DNA of 64,000 nucleotides from Arcicella sp040387735. GTDB taxonomy: Bacteria; Bacteroidota; Bacteroidia; Cytophagales; Spirosomataceae. The stretch is taken from contig JAZKDE010000021.1 in assembly GCA_040387735.1 (NCBI GenBank), positions 3,769-67,768 of the forward strand. The letters are read 5' to 3'. The translations under genes were made by a program, and so were the position numbers. Shown here piece after piece: positions 36,924 through 45,998 of this stretch (the first letter of the stretch is position 1; every line of letters starts with the position of its first letter). Below the pieces are notes generated by a model. It was given only the letters and a program-made list of their open reading frames with translations. It did no database searches and had not been told where the DNA came from.

Positions 36924-37155
36924 TTATATTTGTTGTAAATATTAGATTTATCAATTTTCAGCAATATAATACTGATTAAGTGATAATTATGAAAAATAAA
37001 ACTCTATTATGATAGCAAATTTAACAAAAATTCTCAATTTTGGCGATTACAAAATAGAATAGATTGTAAAGTAAAAAAATTAACGTTTGTCTTACTCAAT
37101 GAAATATTCAAACGTACTCAATTTAGCTATTTTACTTCACTCAACATTATAGAAT

Positions 37156-38601
37156 ATGACCACAGGTTTAGCTTTCGGAATTTTAGCTGTTTACTTTTTA
37201 ATGCTCATCGTTGTTGCCCATTATACGTCCAAGGGAGCCGACACAAACACTTTTTTTACCGCCAATAAACAATCCCCTTGGTGGTTAGTCGCAATCGGTA
37301 TGATTGGAACGTCGATTTCAGGGGTTACGTTCATTTCTGTTCCTGGAGCCGTTGGAGTAGATAAGCTTTCTTACTACCAAATCATTCTGGGAAACTTAGT
37401 TGGATATTTTGTCATTGCCACGGTACTTTTACCACTTTACTATCGCTTAAATTTAATTTCTATTTATACTTATTTAGAGAAACGTTTGGGAAAATGGTCG
37501 TACAAGACAGGTTCTTCGTTTTTCTTACTTGCCCGAACTTTAGGTTCAGCCGCACGTTTATTCTTAGCCGTTCAAGTGCTTCAATTAGCCGTTTTTGACG
37601 CTTGGGGAATCCCTTTCTGGATTTCTTCTTTGGTAACGATTTCTCTTATTTGGGTTTATACCTATCGTGGTGGTGTAAAAACGATTATTGTAACCGATAC
37701 CCTTCAAACGTTTTTCCTCCTCACAGCTTTGGTTTTGACAATTATCTTGATTGCCAATAAATTAGACTTAGGCTTGGGCGGACTCATTTCTACGATTCAA
37801 GAGAGCAAATATTCACAAATGTTTTTCTTCGATGACGTTTCATATAAACATTACTTTGGCAAGGATTTCATTGCGGGTATTTTTATCGCTATCGTTATGA
37901 CAGGACTCGACCAAGATTTAATGCAGAAAAATTTAACCTGCAAAAATATCGGTGAAGCTCAGAAAAATATGTTTTGGTTTTGTTGCACTTTTGCCTTAAC
38001 AACCTTGATGTTTGTGGGTCTGGGAGCGTTGTTATACATTTATGCCGATAAAATTGGCTTTGAAATCCCTGCTCGTACCGATTTATTATATCCAAAATTA
38101 GCATTAAGCGGTGAGTTTGGCATATTAGCTGCCGTTACGTTTTTATTAGGAATCACAGCTGCCACTTATGCCAGTTCAGACTCTGCACTAACAGCTCTCA
38201 CAACGGCTTTCTGCATTGATTTCATGAATATCGAAAAATATCAGGAAGCTCAGAGAGGTAAAATTAAACACTACGTTCACATTGGTTTTTCAGCCCTATT
38301 TTTTGTCATCATTATGATATTCCATGCCGTTAGTAGCTCATCAATCATCTCAACGGTTTTCAATATTGCAGGATATACTTACGGCCCGCTTTTAGGGCTT
38401 TTCGCTTTTGGGCTTTTCACAAAAACACCCGTTCGAGATTCCCTCGTACCTTTTGTATGTGTTTTAGCACCCATTTTAACCTATGTTATTGATATAAATT
38501 CGGTGCAGTGGTTTAATGGTTATCAGTTCGGTTTTGAGAAATTATTGGTTAATGGAGCAATTACGTTTTTAGGATTAGCTTTATTGCGTAAAAAATCTTG
38601 A
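37156..38601 (+). CDS. Sodium:solute symporter family protein
   Basis: 481 residues with about 13 hydrophobic segments. SSS-family landmarks include the N-terminal FFTANKQSPWWLVAIGMIGT, ISGVTFISVPG, and RGGVKTIIVTDTLQTFF and later TYASSDSALTALTT sodium-site helices. Imports a solute with Na+; the substrate (sugar, proline, pantothenate or other) cannot be assigned from sequence alone. A putative lipoprotein gene follows closely. Confidence 0.85.
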   Translation: MTTGLAFGILAVYFLMLIVVAHYTSKGADTNTFFTANKQSPWWLVAIGMIGTSISGVTFISVPGAVGVDKLSYYQIILGNLVGYFVIATVLLPLYYRLNLISIYTYLEKRLGKWSYKTGSSFFLLARTLGSAARLFLAVQVLQLAVFDAWGIPFWISSLVTISLIWVYTYRGGVKTIIVTDTLQTFFLLTALVLTIILIANKLDLGLGGLISTIQESKYSQMFFFDDVSYKHYFGKDFIAGIFIAIVMTGLDQDLMQKNLTCKNIGEAQKNMFWFCCTFALTTLMFVGLGALLYIYADKIGFEIPARTDLLYPKLALSGEFGILAAVTFLLGITAATYASSDSALTALTTAFCIDFMNIEKYQEAQRGKIKHYVHIGFSALFFVIIMIFHAVSSSSIISTVFNIAGYTYGPLLGLFAFGLFTKTPVRDSLVPFVCVLAPILTYVIDINSVQWFNGYQFGFEKLLVNGAITFLGLALLRKKS

Positions 38602-38658
38602 GATAATCATTTTTTGCACGGTTTTTGTCCTAAAATGGTTTATACTTACACTCTCGCC

Positions 38659-40149
38659 ATGAAAGTAAAACCTTTACGTTTTTTAGTACATTCATCCTTA
38701 CTTCTAACATTATTCTTATGTGCCAGTTGTAAGGAAAATACCCCCGTGTCCAAACCAGAATTCCCACCGTTAACATTTGAAAACCCAGATGCTAATGGTG
38801 GAGCTTGGAAAACGGTTATCATTAACTCTCCGCAAGACTTTATCGTCGAAATACCTACCAGTATTGACGCTGACGAATACCAAAGAGAATTAATCCAATC
38901 CAAAAATGCAGTAAGTCATCGTACTTACGCTCAGGAGATTGCCATTAACCATTGGGCTTCGGGAGGAATTTTACGTTGGAATCAAATCGCCCGTGAATTA
39001 GTCGCTAAATATAATCATCCTCCTAAAGACGGAGAAACACCAGACCCCATGAAACCGATGGCTTCACCGCCATTTGCGGCTCGTGCGTATGCACTCTTGA
39101 GTGTAGCACAATATGATGCTTTGGTAGCGGCTTGGACTTATAAATACAAATACCGCAGATTGAGTCCCTCGCACAGTGGCTTAACCAGTATTTTACCCGA
39201 AAGCGAACTGCCCTCCTATCCTTCCGAAGATGCCGTAGTTGCTGCGGTATCCTACAAAATTTTGAGTAAATTGTTCCCCGCTGAAAATGACTATTTGTAC
39301 AATAAAGCTCTTGAACACGGAAATACCAGACTTTGGGCGGGAGCAAATCTAAAAAGCGATATTATTGCGGGTGGAAAATTAGGCGAACAAGTTGCTCAAA
39401 AAGTAATAGTATACGCCCAAAGTGATAATTTTAATAATGCAAAAGACAAGGAACAAACTTGGAAAGAAAAAGCATCAAAGGTAAAAAATGGATGGATAAG
39501 TCAGGACGACCCAAAGCACACTCCGTTATTGCCATTGATGGGCTTGGTACGTACTTGGTTTGACAAAAACGAAGTATTGGGAAATCCACAACCACCCGCT
39601 CCGCCTGCATTAAATAGTGATGCTTTTAAACAAGATATTGACTCCGTTAAAAAAATTGGCGATACCAGAACGCCAGAGCAAAAACGCATTGCTGAATTTT
39701 GGGCTGATGGGGTAGGAACTTTCACTCCGCCTGGGCATTGGAATAAAATAGCCGAAGACCTTATTAGAAATCAACATTTTACGGAGTTGCGAATCGCAAA
39801 AATTTATCAACAGCTCAATCGTGCTGAAGAGGATGCCGCCATTGCGTGTTGGGCTACAAAATATAAATACTTTTTTCCAAGACCCTCGCAGGTTGATAAG
39901 AGCATTAAAAATTCATTAGGCGTTCCGAACTTTCCTTCCTATACTTCGGGACATTCAACCTTTTCAGCGGCGGCAGCTTTGGTTTTGGGCCATTATTTCC
40001 CAAAAGATTCTACTCACTTAAAGAAAATGGCCAATGAAGCAGGACTTTCCAGAATCTACGGCGGAATTCATTATTTCTGTGATAATGAAGGTGGCAAAAT
40101 GTGCGGAGAGAAGATTGGAAAATTAGCGGTTGATTGGGGAAAGGAATAA
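38659..40149 (+). CDS. PAP2/vanadium-haloperoxidase-like lipoprotein
   Basis: 496 residues from ATG 38659 (the longer frame begins at a TTG and adds 15 unsupported residues). Lipobox ends CASC. Motifs of the PAP2/haloperoxidase superfamily are KYKYFFPRPSQ, YTSGHSTFSAAAALVLGHYF and SRIYGGIHYFCDN, the three catalytic blocks. It could be an acid phosphatase or a vanadium haloperoxidase; the family does not settle which. Exported, anchored to the membrane. Confidence 0.75.
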   Translation: MKVKPLRFLVHSSLLLTLFLCASCKENTPVSKPEFPPLTFENPDANGGAWKTVIINSPQDFIVEIPTSIDADEYQRELIQSKNAVSHRTYAQEIAINHWASGGILRWNQIARELVAKYNHPPKDGETPDPMKPMASPPFAARAYALLSVAQYDALVAAWTYKYKYRRLSPSHSGLTSILPESELPSYPSEDAVVAAVSYKILSKLFPAENDYLYNKALEHGNTRLWAGANLKSDIIAGGKLGEQVAQKVIVYAQSDNFNNAKDKEQTWKEKASKVKNGWISQDDPKHTPLLPLMGLVRTWFDKNEVLGNPQPPAPPALNSDAFKQDIDSVKKIGDTRTPEQKRIAEFWADGVGTFTPPGHWNKIAEDLIRNQHFTELRIAKIYQQLNRAEEDAAIACWATKYKYFFPRPSQVDKSIKNSLGVPNFPSYTSGHSTFSAAAALVLGHYFPKDSTHLKKMANEAGLSRIYGGIHYFCDNEGGKMCGEKIGKLAVDWGKE

Positions 40150-40299
40150 AAATAACATAATTAGACGTTTTATCGAGAGAAAGTCAATTAAACACTTTGA
40201 TATCGCTAAAAGTATCGTTGTTGGCGAACCTAATAAAAAACGAGAACCATAACTATATTCTGTTTTTTTAAATGAACAAACCAATTTATTTCTTTAAAA

Positions 40300-40361
40300 T
40301 AAATTTGCAAATATGCCAAATGTCATATATATTTATGCCATAATGTAAATTTGCAAATATG
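40300..40361 (+). repeat. Twin palindromic operators of the TA operon
   Basis: The 16-mer TAAATTTGCAAATATG occurs twice, at 40300-40315 and 40346-40361; its core ATTTGCAAAT is a perfect palindrome. Copy 1 overlaps the TTG of a possible promoter (TTG 40305-40307, 20 bases, TATATTTA 40328-40335). Copy 2 ends in the antitoxin start codon. This is typical of an antitoxin that represses its own operon. Confidence 0.65.
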
Positions 40362-40760
40362 AAACAGCCCCTTGTATTAACTCGACTCAAAAATCCTTTG
40401 GATTTAATTGAGCTTTCTCGAAAGGGATTAAGTCGTGCAGCGGTAGATTTAATCGCTAAAAAAATCAGTCTTTCCGACCGTGAAATGGCTCGTATTTTAA
40501 ATATCTCAGAAAGAACTTTTCACAGATACACTCCTGATACACAATTAGATACATCAAGTACCGAACGCCTTTTGAAATTAATGCTTTTGTACCAACACGG
40601 TGAAGAAGTATTTTCGAATCTCGAAGACTTCAAACCTTGGATGCGTCAATCTATGCGGATTTTTGGGGACAAATCAGCCCTTGATTTATTGGACACCGTT
40701 ACGGGTTTCGAATGGGTAGATAATGTATTGAGTAGAATTGAATTTGGGACGTATTCATGA
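40359..40760 (+). CDS. Xre/MbcA/ParS-type antitoxin
   Basis: 133 residues. N-terminal helical Xre-like DNA-binding part (LSRAAVDLIAKKISLSDREM, MARILNISERTFHRY) followed by the toxin-binding C-terminal domain with LKLMLLYQHGEEVFSN and the end segment GDKSALDLLDTVTGFEWVDN. The stop overlaps the toxin start (ATGA), the usual layout of the RES-Xre modules. Confidence 0.88.
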   Translation: MKQPLVLTRLKNPLDLIELSRKGLSRAAVDLIAKKISLSDREMARILNISERTFHRYTPDTQLDTSSTERLLKLMLLYQHGEEVFSNLEDFKPWMRQSMRIFGDKSALDLLDTVTGFEWVDNVLSRIEFGTYS

Positions 40761-41302
40761 TAAAAGTATATCGCCTTCAATCGGCACATTATGGTTTACC
40801 CAAAGATTTTTTATCAGGCAAAGGAGCAGAACTTACAGGCGGACGCTGGAATCCAGTGGGAATGCCAGTTGTCTATACTTCTCGCACGGTAGAATTAGCT
40901 TCTCTGGAGTACTTAGTTCATTATTTTGAGGGATTTCCTAACAGTAAACTTCCTGATTTATTGGTGGCAAGCATTGACATTTCTAAAGAAGATATTTTGA
41001 CTATCGAAACAGAAATGTTGCCTAAAAACTGGCGAATTTCCCCCGCCCCCAAATCATTACAGGTAATTAGTAATCAATGGTTTAAAAATAGAAAGTTTTT
41101 AGCTTTACAAATCCCGACAGCCGTGCATTCAGCCCAAACTGAATTATCGTATAACGTTTTATTAAATCCACTCCATGAGCGGATGCACGATGACATTATC
41201 ACGAAAATAGAGCCGTTTTACTTTGATAGCCGTTACCAAAAACCACAAATTCAAGGAACGCAAATGACGGATTTAATTGAAGACATTCTGGGAAAAATGT
41301 AA
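40757..41302 (+). CDS. RES-domain toxin (NAD+-degrading)
   Basis: 181 residues. RES toxins deplete NAD+ by phosphorolysis or hydrolysis. GGRWNPVGMPVVYTS carries Arg30 and Tyr40, and SLEYLVHY has Glu51; the C-terminal ALQIPTAVHSAQTELSYNVLLNP with the conserved NP end is present. All the hallmark residues are intact, so the toxin should be active and needs the partner antitoxin. Confidence 0.88.
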   Translation: MIKVYRLQSAHYGLPKDFLSGKGAELTGGRWNPVGMPVVYTSRTVELASLEYLVHYFEGFPNSKLPDLLVASIDISKEDILTIETEMLPKNWRISPAPKSLQVISNQWFKNRKFLALQIPTAVHSAQTELSYNVLLNPLHERMHDDIITKIEPFYFDSRYQKPQIQGTQMTDLIEDILGKM

Positions 41303-41317
41303 AATACTGACCACAAA

Positions 41318-41347
41318 AAAATTCCAAACTAAAAAGTTTGGAATTTT
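41318..41347. terminator. Bidirectional terminator between TA operon and rlpA-like gene
   Basis: AAAATTCCAAAC / GTTTGGAATTTT, 12 bp with a 6-base loop, A-rich before and T-rich after, serving the converging genes on both sides. Confidence 0.85.
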
Positions 41348-41376
41348 AATACTGATGTCAAAATGAGAATTACAGT

Positions 41377-42186
41377 TTACAAATTATAATGCGACCGCAC
41401 AACTCCTTTATATCCATGTTGAGAAAGCATATTTAACTTTTCGTTGGCTGCTTCTTTTGTATAAAACTCCCCAAATAATAAACGATAAACTTTTCCCGTA
41501 TCTTTTGCTCCTACTTGCACGTAAATTTCTTCTTTTTTCACACCCATTTTAATCAGTTCATCGTATAAATCTTGCACCATATTTAAACTTGAAAGTGCGG
41601 TAACTTGCACGCCAAATCCTTTAGGTGATTTTTCTATACCTGCAATATCGTAAGTATGATTAACCGAAAAAGGTGGAAGAGGTATAGCGGAATTAACAAT
41701 GATACTTTCTTTTGCCTCTTTATTTTCCTCTTTAGAATTTACCTCACGCCCTTTAGATAATAAATTATCGAGTGCTTTATCAATGGTTTTTTCAGGTGTT
41801 GGTTGAGATACTACTTCCAATCTAACTTTAGCTTTTCCACTTGCCATCATCCCCAATTTTGAAGCTGCTTCTTTCGATAGATTAATAATTTTCCCCTCCT
41901 CCTCACACTTACAATAATCATTCACTCGAACTTGGACAGAAAGACTATTTTCTAAATTGGTAACTTTCAATAAGGTATTTAATGGATATTTTGAGTGCGA
42001 AGCAGTCAGTTGAGAATCATCATATTTTTCGCCGAAAGAGGTCAACTTGCCTTTTAGGTTAGCCGCATAATAGCGAGCAGTACCTTCTTCAGGACTTACG
42101 CCTTTGCCTACTGGACCTATCTGATTAGCTAACAAATGACCAGAAGTCCATAAAATAATCAATGCAAATGCGATAATCTTTTTCAT
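41377..42186 (-). CDS. RlpA-type lytic transglycosylase with SPOR domain
   Basis: 269 residues with a signal peptide. Residues about 35-130 are the double-psi beta-barrel of RlpA: LTASHSKYPLNTLLKVTN and VQVRVNDY, with the His and Asp retained. The usual RGPF after the Asp is replaced by a Cys-rich insertion (YCKCEEEGK), so activity may differ. After a charged linker, the last 75 residues are a SPOR domain (GFGVQVTALSSLNMVQDLYD), which binds denuded glycan strands. Role in septal cell-wall remodelling is inferred. Confidence 0.8.
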   Translation of the reverse strand: MKKIIAFALIILWTSGHLLANQIGPVGKGVSPEEGTARYYAANLKGKLTSFGEKYDDSQLTASHSKYPLNTLLKVTNLENSLSVQVRVNDYCKCEEEGKIINLSKEAASKLGMMASGKAKVRLEVVSQPTPEKTIDKALDNLLSKGREVNSKEENKEAKESIIVNSAIPLPPFSVNHTYDIAGIEKSPKGFGVQVTALSSLNMVQDLYDELIKMGVKKEEIYVQVGAKDTGKVYRLLFGEFYTKEAANEKLNMLSQHGYKGVVRSHYNL

Positions 42187-42214
42187 GGTGGTATGGTTTA
42201 ATCTTTAAAATGGG

Positions 42215-42246
42215 TTGTATTTTTATTATGTATGTTAGTAGATTTG
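42215..42246 (+). promoter_or_regulatory. Predicted promoter of glgE
   Basis: TTG at 42215-42217, 21 bases, TAGATTTG at 42239-42246. It fits the Bacteroidota consensus and leaves a leader of about 205 bases before the glgE ATG. Confidence 0.45.
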
Positions 42247-42456
42247 TACCATTATTCCGAAATTTATTTATATTATTGTAATCAAATCTATTGCAAAATG
42301 GCTAATAGTGCAAATCTAAGCACTTTTTACAATAATCATAGTAAGTTTATCAATTTGTGTGCCAATTTTTATGAACGAACAAAAAACAGTTTGTAAAATA
42401 GTCCAATTCATAATAATACCTCCACTGAGGTAAATTCCATTTTTAATACAAAATTT

Positions 42457-44421
42457 ATGAATCCAATTCCTTCAACTGTTCAAGGACAACAAAGAGTCAT
42501 TATTGAAAATGTTTCGCCACAGTTAGACGGTGGTCGTTTTGCCGTAAAAGCCTTCGTGGGTGATGTTATTAAAGTAGAAGCCGACGTATTTTTGGATGGT
42601 CACGATGTGCTTGCGACTAATCTCCTTTACAAATTCTCGAAAGACCACGAATGGACACGAACCCCGATGATATTCGTGGGGAATGACCACTTTGAAGCTT
42701 ATTTTCCCGTTTCTCAAAATGGCTTTTACTCCTACACTATTGAAGGTTGGGTTGACCATTCGGCTTCATGGGAACACGAAATGGATATGAAAATCAAAGA
42801 CGGACAACACGTCGATGTGGAACTTTTAGTCGGAGCAACTATTTTGGATAAAATGGCAAAAATCGCCTCTAAAGACGATAAAGCTAAGATAAAATCTTAC
42901 GCAAAACTTTTCCGTGATGCTAAAAATTACGATGAGGCGGTTGCCTTTGCTGGAAGCCCACAAATGCACCATTGGATTCATCAATATCCCGATAAACAAC
43001 ACGTTGTTACTCACCGAGAATTAAAACTTTGGGTCGATAGAGAAAAAGCGGCTTTTTCTTCATGGTATTCAATGTTTCCACGTTCGGCGGCTTCAAAACC
43101 AAATTCGCACGGAACTTTTAAGGATGTTGAAATAAATGTACTTCCCCGCATGAAATCTTTGGGTTTTGATGTTTTATACATTCCTCCCGTTCACCCGATT
43201 GGAACACAATTTAGAAAAGGCAAGAATAACTCAACCAGCTATCAAGAAGGCGAACCAGGCGTTCCCTACGGAATTGGCTCGCCAGAAGGGGGACATACCG
43301 CTATTCACGCTGAATTGGGAACATTAGATGATTTAAAGCATTTGATAAATACCTGCAAATCAATGGATATTGAGTTGGCAATGGACTTAGCAATTCAGTG
43401 TTCGCCCGACCACCCTTGGGCTAAAGAACATCCCGAATGGTTTAAAATACGCCCTGATGGAACGATTCAATACGCTGAAAACCCTCCGAAGAAATACCAA
43501 GATATTTACCCAATCAATTTTGAATCTGAAAATTGGCAAGAACTTTGGCAAGAACTCAAAAGCGTCATCATTACATGGGCAGAATGGGGAGTACGAATTA
43601 TCCGAGTTGATAATCCACATACGAAAGCATTTGGTTTTTGGGAATGGGTCATTGCGGAAGTTCAAGCAGAATATCCCGACATGATTTTCTTGGCGGAAGC
43701 CTTTACGAAACCTCGGGTAATGGAACAATTAGCAAAATTAGGTTATACCCACTCATATACATATTATACGTGGAGAAATACGAAGGCCGACTTAATTGGC
43801 TACATGAATGAACTCACTAAGACGGAGCAAGCTTTGTATATGCGACCAAATTTTTGGACAAATACACACGACATTTTACCGTATTCTCTACAAAGCGGAC
43901 TTGAGCCGATGTTTTTGATTCGTTATTTTATGGCTGCGACTTTGTCTGCCAACTACGGTGTTTTTGGCCCTGTTTATGAATACATGATTAATGAGGCAAA
44001 TCCTGGAAAAGAAGAATATAAAGATTCGGAAAAGTACGAAATAAGACATTGGAACTGGAATATGGAAAATAAACTGACGCATATTATCCGAGTAACTAAC
44101 CAAGCAAGACTCGAAAATTCGGCTTTACAGAGAACTAATAATATTACATTTTGCGAGATTGAAAACGATAATATTCTGGCGTATTTAAAAACTCACTGGA
44201 ATGGAAATCGTATTTTATCCATCGTCAATTTAGATGCTTATAATGTACAAGGTGGCGTTTTACGAGTACCTTTAAATTTGATTGGCAAACATCCAGACGA
44301 AGAATATATTGTCCATGATTTATTGACAGGAGCTAAATATTTCTGGAAAGGAGAATTTAATCCAATTGAATTAAATCCACAATTAATGCCGATGCACTTA
44401 TTTAGAATTGAGGATTTGTAG
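42457..44421 (+). CDS. glgE: GlgE maltosyltransferase
   Basis: 654 residues, in the GlgE length range. GlgE transfers maltose from maltose-1-phosphate to the ends of alpha-1,4-glucan (GH13 subfamily). N-terminal DUF3416-type beta-domain (VIIENVSPQLDGGRFAVKAF), then the GH13 barrel with PPVHPIGTQFRKGKNN, VRIIRVDNPHTKAFGFWEWV (nucleophile Asp), FLAEAFTKP (acid/base Glu) and NTHDILPY. TreS and maltokinase, which make maltose-1-phosphate, are not in the window. glgB lies 6 kb downstream. Confidence 0.95.
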   Translation: MNPIPSTVQGQQRVIIENVSPQLDGGRFAVKAFVGDVIKVEADVFLDGHDVLATNLLYKFSKDHEWTRTPMIFVGNDHFEAYFPVSQNGFYSYTIEGWVDHSASWEHEMDMKIKDGQHVDVELLVGATILDKMAKIASKDDKAKIKSYAKLFRDAKNYDEAVAFAGSPQMHHWIHQYPDKQHVVTHRELKLWVDREKAAFSSWYSMFPRSAASKPNSHGTFKDVEINVLPRMKSLGFDVLYIPPVHPIGTQFRKGKNNSTSYQEGEPGVPYGIGSPEGGHTAIHAELGTLDDLKHLINTCKSMDIELAMDLAIQCSPDHPWAKEHPEWFKIRPDGTIQYAENPPKKYQDIYPINFESENWQELWQELKSVIITWAEWGVRIIRVDNPHTKAFGFWEWVIAEVQAEYPDMIFLAEAFTKPRVMEQLAKLGYTHSYTYYTWRNTKADLIGYMNELTKTEQALYMRPNFWTNTHDILPYSLQSGLEPMFLIRYFMAATLSANYGVFGPVYEYMINEANPGKEEYKDSEKYEIRHWNWNMENKLTHIIRVTNQARLENSALQRTNNITFCEIENDNILAYLKTHWNGNRILSIVNLDAYNVQGGVLRVPLNLIGKHPDEEYIVHDLLTGAKYFWKGEFNPIELNPQLMPMHLFRIEDL

Positions 44422-44448
44422 ATGGGAGTTTTTATTGGGTTTAAACAA

Positions 44449-44509
44449 TTATTTTATTTTAAGATAATCAAACACTGAAAAATTATTTGATTATCTTAAA
44501 ATAAAATAA
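44449..44509 (+). terminator. Terminator 1 after glgE
   Basis: Perfect 24-bp inverted repeat, arms at 44449-44472 and 44486-44509 with a 13-base loop. It is AT-rich and very long for a terminator. Confidence 0.8.
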
Positions 44510-44535
44510 CCCCTCCCAAGCGTTTGGAAGGGGTT
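44508..44535 (+). terminator. Terminator-like GC-rich hairpin 2
   Basis: AACCCCTCCC / GGAAGGGGTT, 10 bp with one mismatch, directly after the first hairpin, so the glgE end has a double stop. Confidence 0.5.
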
Positions 44536-44561
44536 ATAAAGCCAACTATTTTTTTAATGTT

Positions 44562-44852
44562 GTGGCGTTTTCTCTACTAACAAAGGAAAATAAAGTTGTT
44601 GGACATATTTTATTTACCAAAATCAACATTAAAGACGATAAAAGAAATTCAAATAAAAGCTTGGCTCTTCCTCCAATAGCTGTAAGACACGAACACTATT
44701 ATCCAAAATTCGGTTTTGAGTTAGCCGAAAAATGGAATATCAAAGCACCATTTGAAGTTCCAACTAATATCTTTATGGCTATTGAGTTAATTTCAGACGG
44801 GCTTTTGAAACAGTATGACGCAACTGGTGCTGGTTTTATAGCAATAACATAA
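44562..44852 (+). pseudogene. Truncated GNAT acetyltransferase
   Basis: The frame reads AFSLLTKENKVVGHILFTKI then SLALPPIAV, jumps to RHEHYYPKFGFELAEKWNIK and ends PFEVPTNIFMAIELISDGL. Both ends match a YhbS-like N-acetyltransferase, but the first 30 or so residues and the central acetyl-CoA loop (Q/R-x-x-G-x-G) between them are gone. It starts at a GTG and has no separate promoter visible. It is likely a deletion remnant. Confidence 0.6.
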
Positions 44853-44896
44853 AATTGTATCATTGGCTATCATCAATAAGTTAAATATCAAACATT

Positions 44897-45940
44897 ATGT
44901 CCACCAAACAAAACTACCCTTTCTACATCAAGGCAACCATGATTATGATAGGCTTGTATCTATTTTTCTATTTTCTATATATTTTACAAGATGCCTTAAA
45001 GCCTTTAGTTTTTGCCTTTATTATTGCAGTTTTATTGAACCCATTGTACAAAAGGTTTCTAAAATTGAAGATGCCTCCTATTGCTGCCATTTCCCTCACT
45101 ATATTTTTAGGTTTCTTTGTCATTTTTTCAGTAGCCTTTTTTCTGGGAACACAAATCAGTCAGTTCAGTTTAATGCTTCCTCAGTTCTTGCAAAAATCGA
45201 ACCTCTTGATTGCTGATTTACAGAAATGGCTCAATTCTTCTTTCGGTATATCGCTACAATCTCAGGCAAATATGTTGAGACAAGGCGGTGAAGAAAGCAA
45301 AAAATACGTAGCTGATTTATTGGGCTCTTTTGTGAGTTCTATCAGCACGACAGTACTAATTCCCGTTTACGTTTTCTTATTACTCCTCTACAAAAAATTA
45401 CTCATCAACTTTTTCTTTGACGTTTTTGAGGATAGTTTAGCCGAAAAAATAGCCAATATCCAAAGCCAAATTCAAGATTCTATCCAAAGTTATTTAATGG
45501 GATTAATGATTGAAATGGTAATTGTAGCGATATTAAACAGCGTTTCTTTACTTATATTAGGGATTGAAAGTGCCATTTTACTTGGAGTCATCGGGGCCAT
45601 TCTTAACCTAATTCCATACGTTGGCGGTTTGATAGCCATTTTACTCCCTGTAACTATCGCTTTTGTCACCAAGGATAACTACTTGATGCCCATTTTAGTA
45701 ATTGTGGCGTATATGATTGTCCAATTAATTGACAATAATTATCTCGTTCCCAAAATTGTTTCTTCCAAAGTATCAGTCAATGCCATTGTTTCTATTTTGG
45801 TGGTAATATTAGGGGGAAATCTTTGGGGGGTAAGCGGAATGTTCCTCTCAATCCCATTCGTAGCTATTATCAAAATCATATTTGATAATATCAAAGAACT
45901 AAAACCTTGGGGTAAAATATTAGGAGATAGTTTAGAATAA
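44897..45940 (+). CDS. AI-2E-family membrane transporter
   Basis: 347 residues, about 8 membrane segments. Family signatures PLVFAFIIAVLLNPLYKRFLK, LIPYVGGLIAILLPVTIAF and LIDNNYLVPKIVSSKVSVNAI are all present. The family was linked to autoinducer-2 export (TqsA), but members may export other solutes or be Na+/H+ antiporters. No AI-2 genes are near. Confidence 0.8.
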   Translation: MSTKQNYPFYIKATMIMIGLYLFFYFLYILQDALKPLVFAFIIAVLLNPLYKRFLKLKMPPIAAISLTIFLGFFVIFSVAFFLGTQISQFSLMLPQFLQKSNLLIADLQKWLNSSFGISLQSQANMLRQGGEESKKYVADLLGSFVSSISTTVLIPVYVFLLLLYKKLLINFFFDVFEDSLAEKIANIQSQIQDSIQSYLMGLMIEMVIVAILNSVSLLILGIESAILLGVIGAILNLIPYVGGLIAILLPVTIAFVTKDNYLMPILVIVAYMIVQLIDNNYLVPKIVSSKVSVNAIVSILVVILGGNLWGVSGMFLSIPFVAIIKIIFDNIKELKPWGKILGDSLE

Positions 45941-45998
45941 TATATTATTGGCCTTTTTGGCTAAATGATACTTAACTTGGGTTGTTAAAACTAAAAAT

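Noticed and set aside
40328..40350. A minus-strand TTTACATTATG word in the TA promoter resembling dif
   Set aside because: It lies in the operator region and lacks the XerD arm's remaining bases.
44863..45216. Open frame overlapping the AI-2E transporter start
   Set aside because: It is in another frame of a clear transporter gene and has no independent support.
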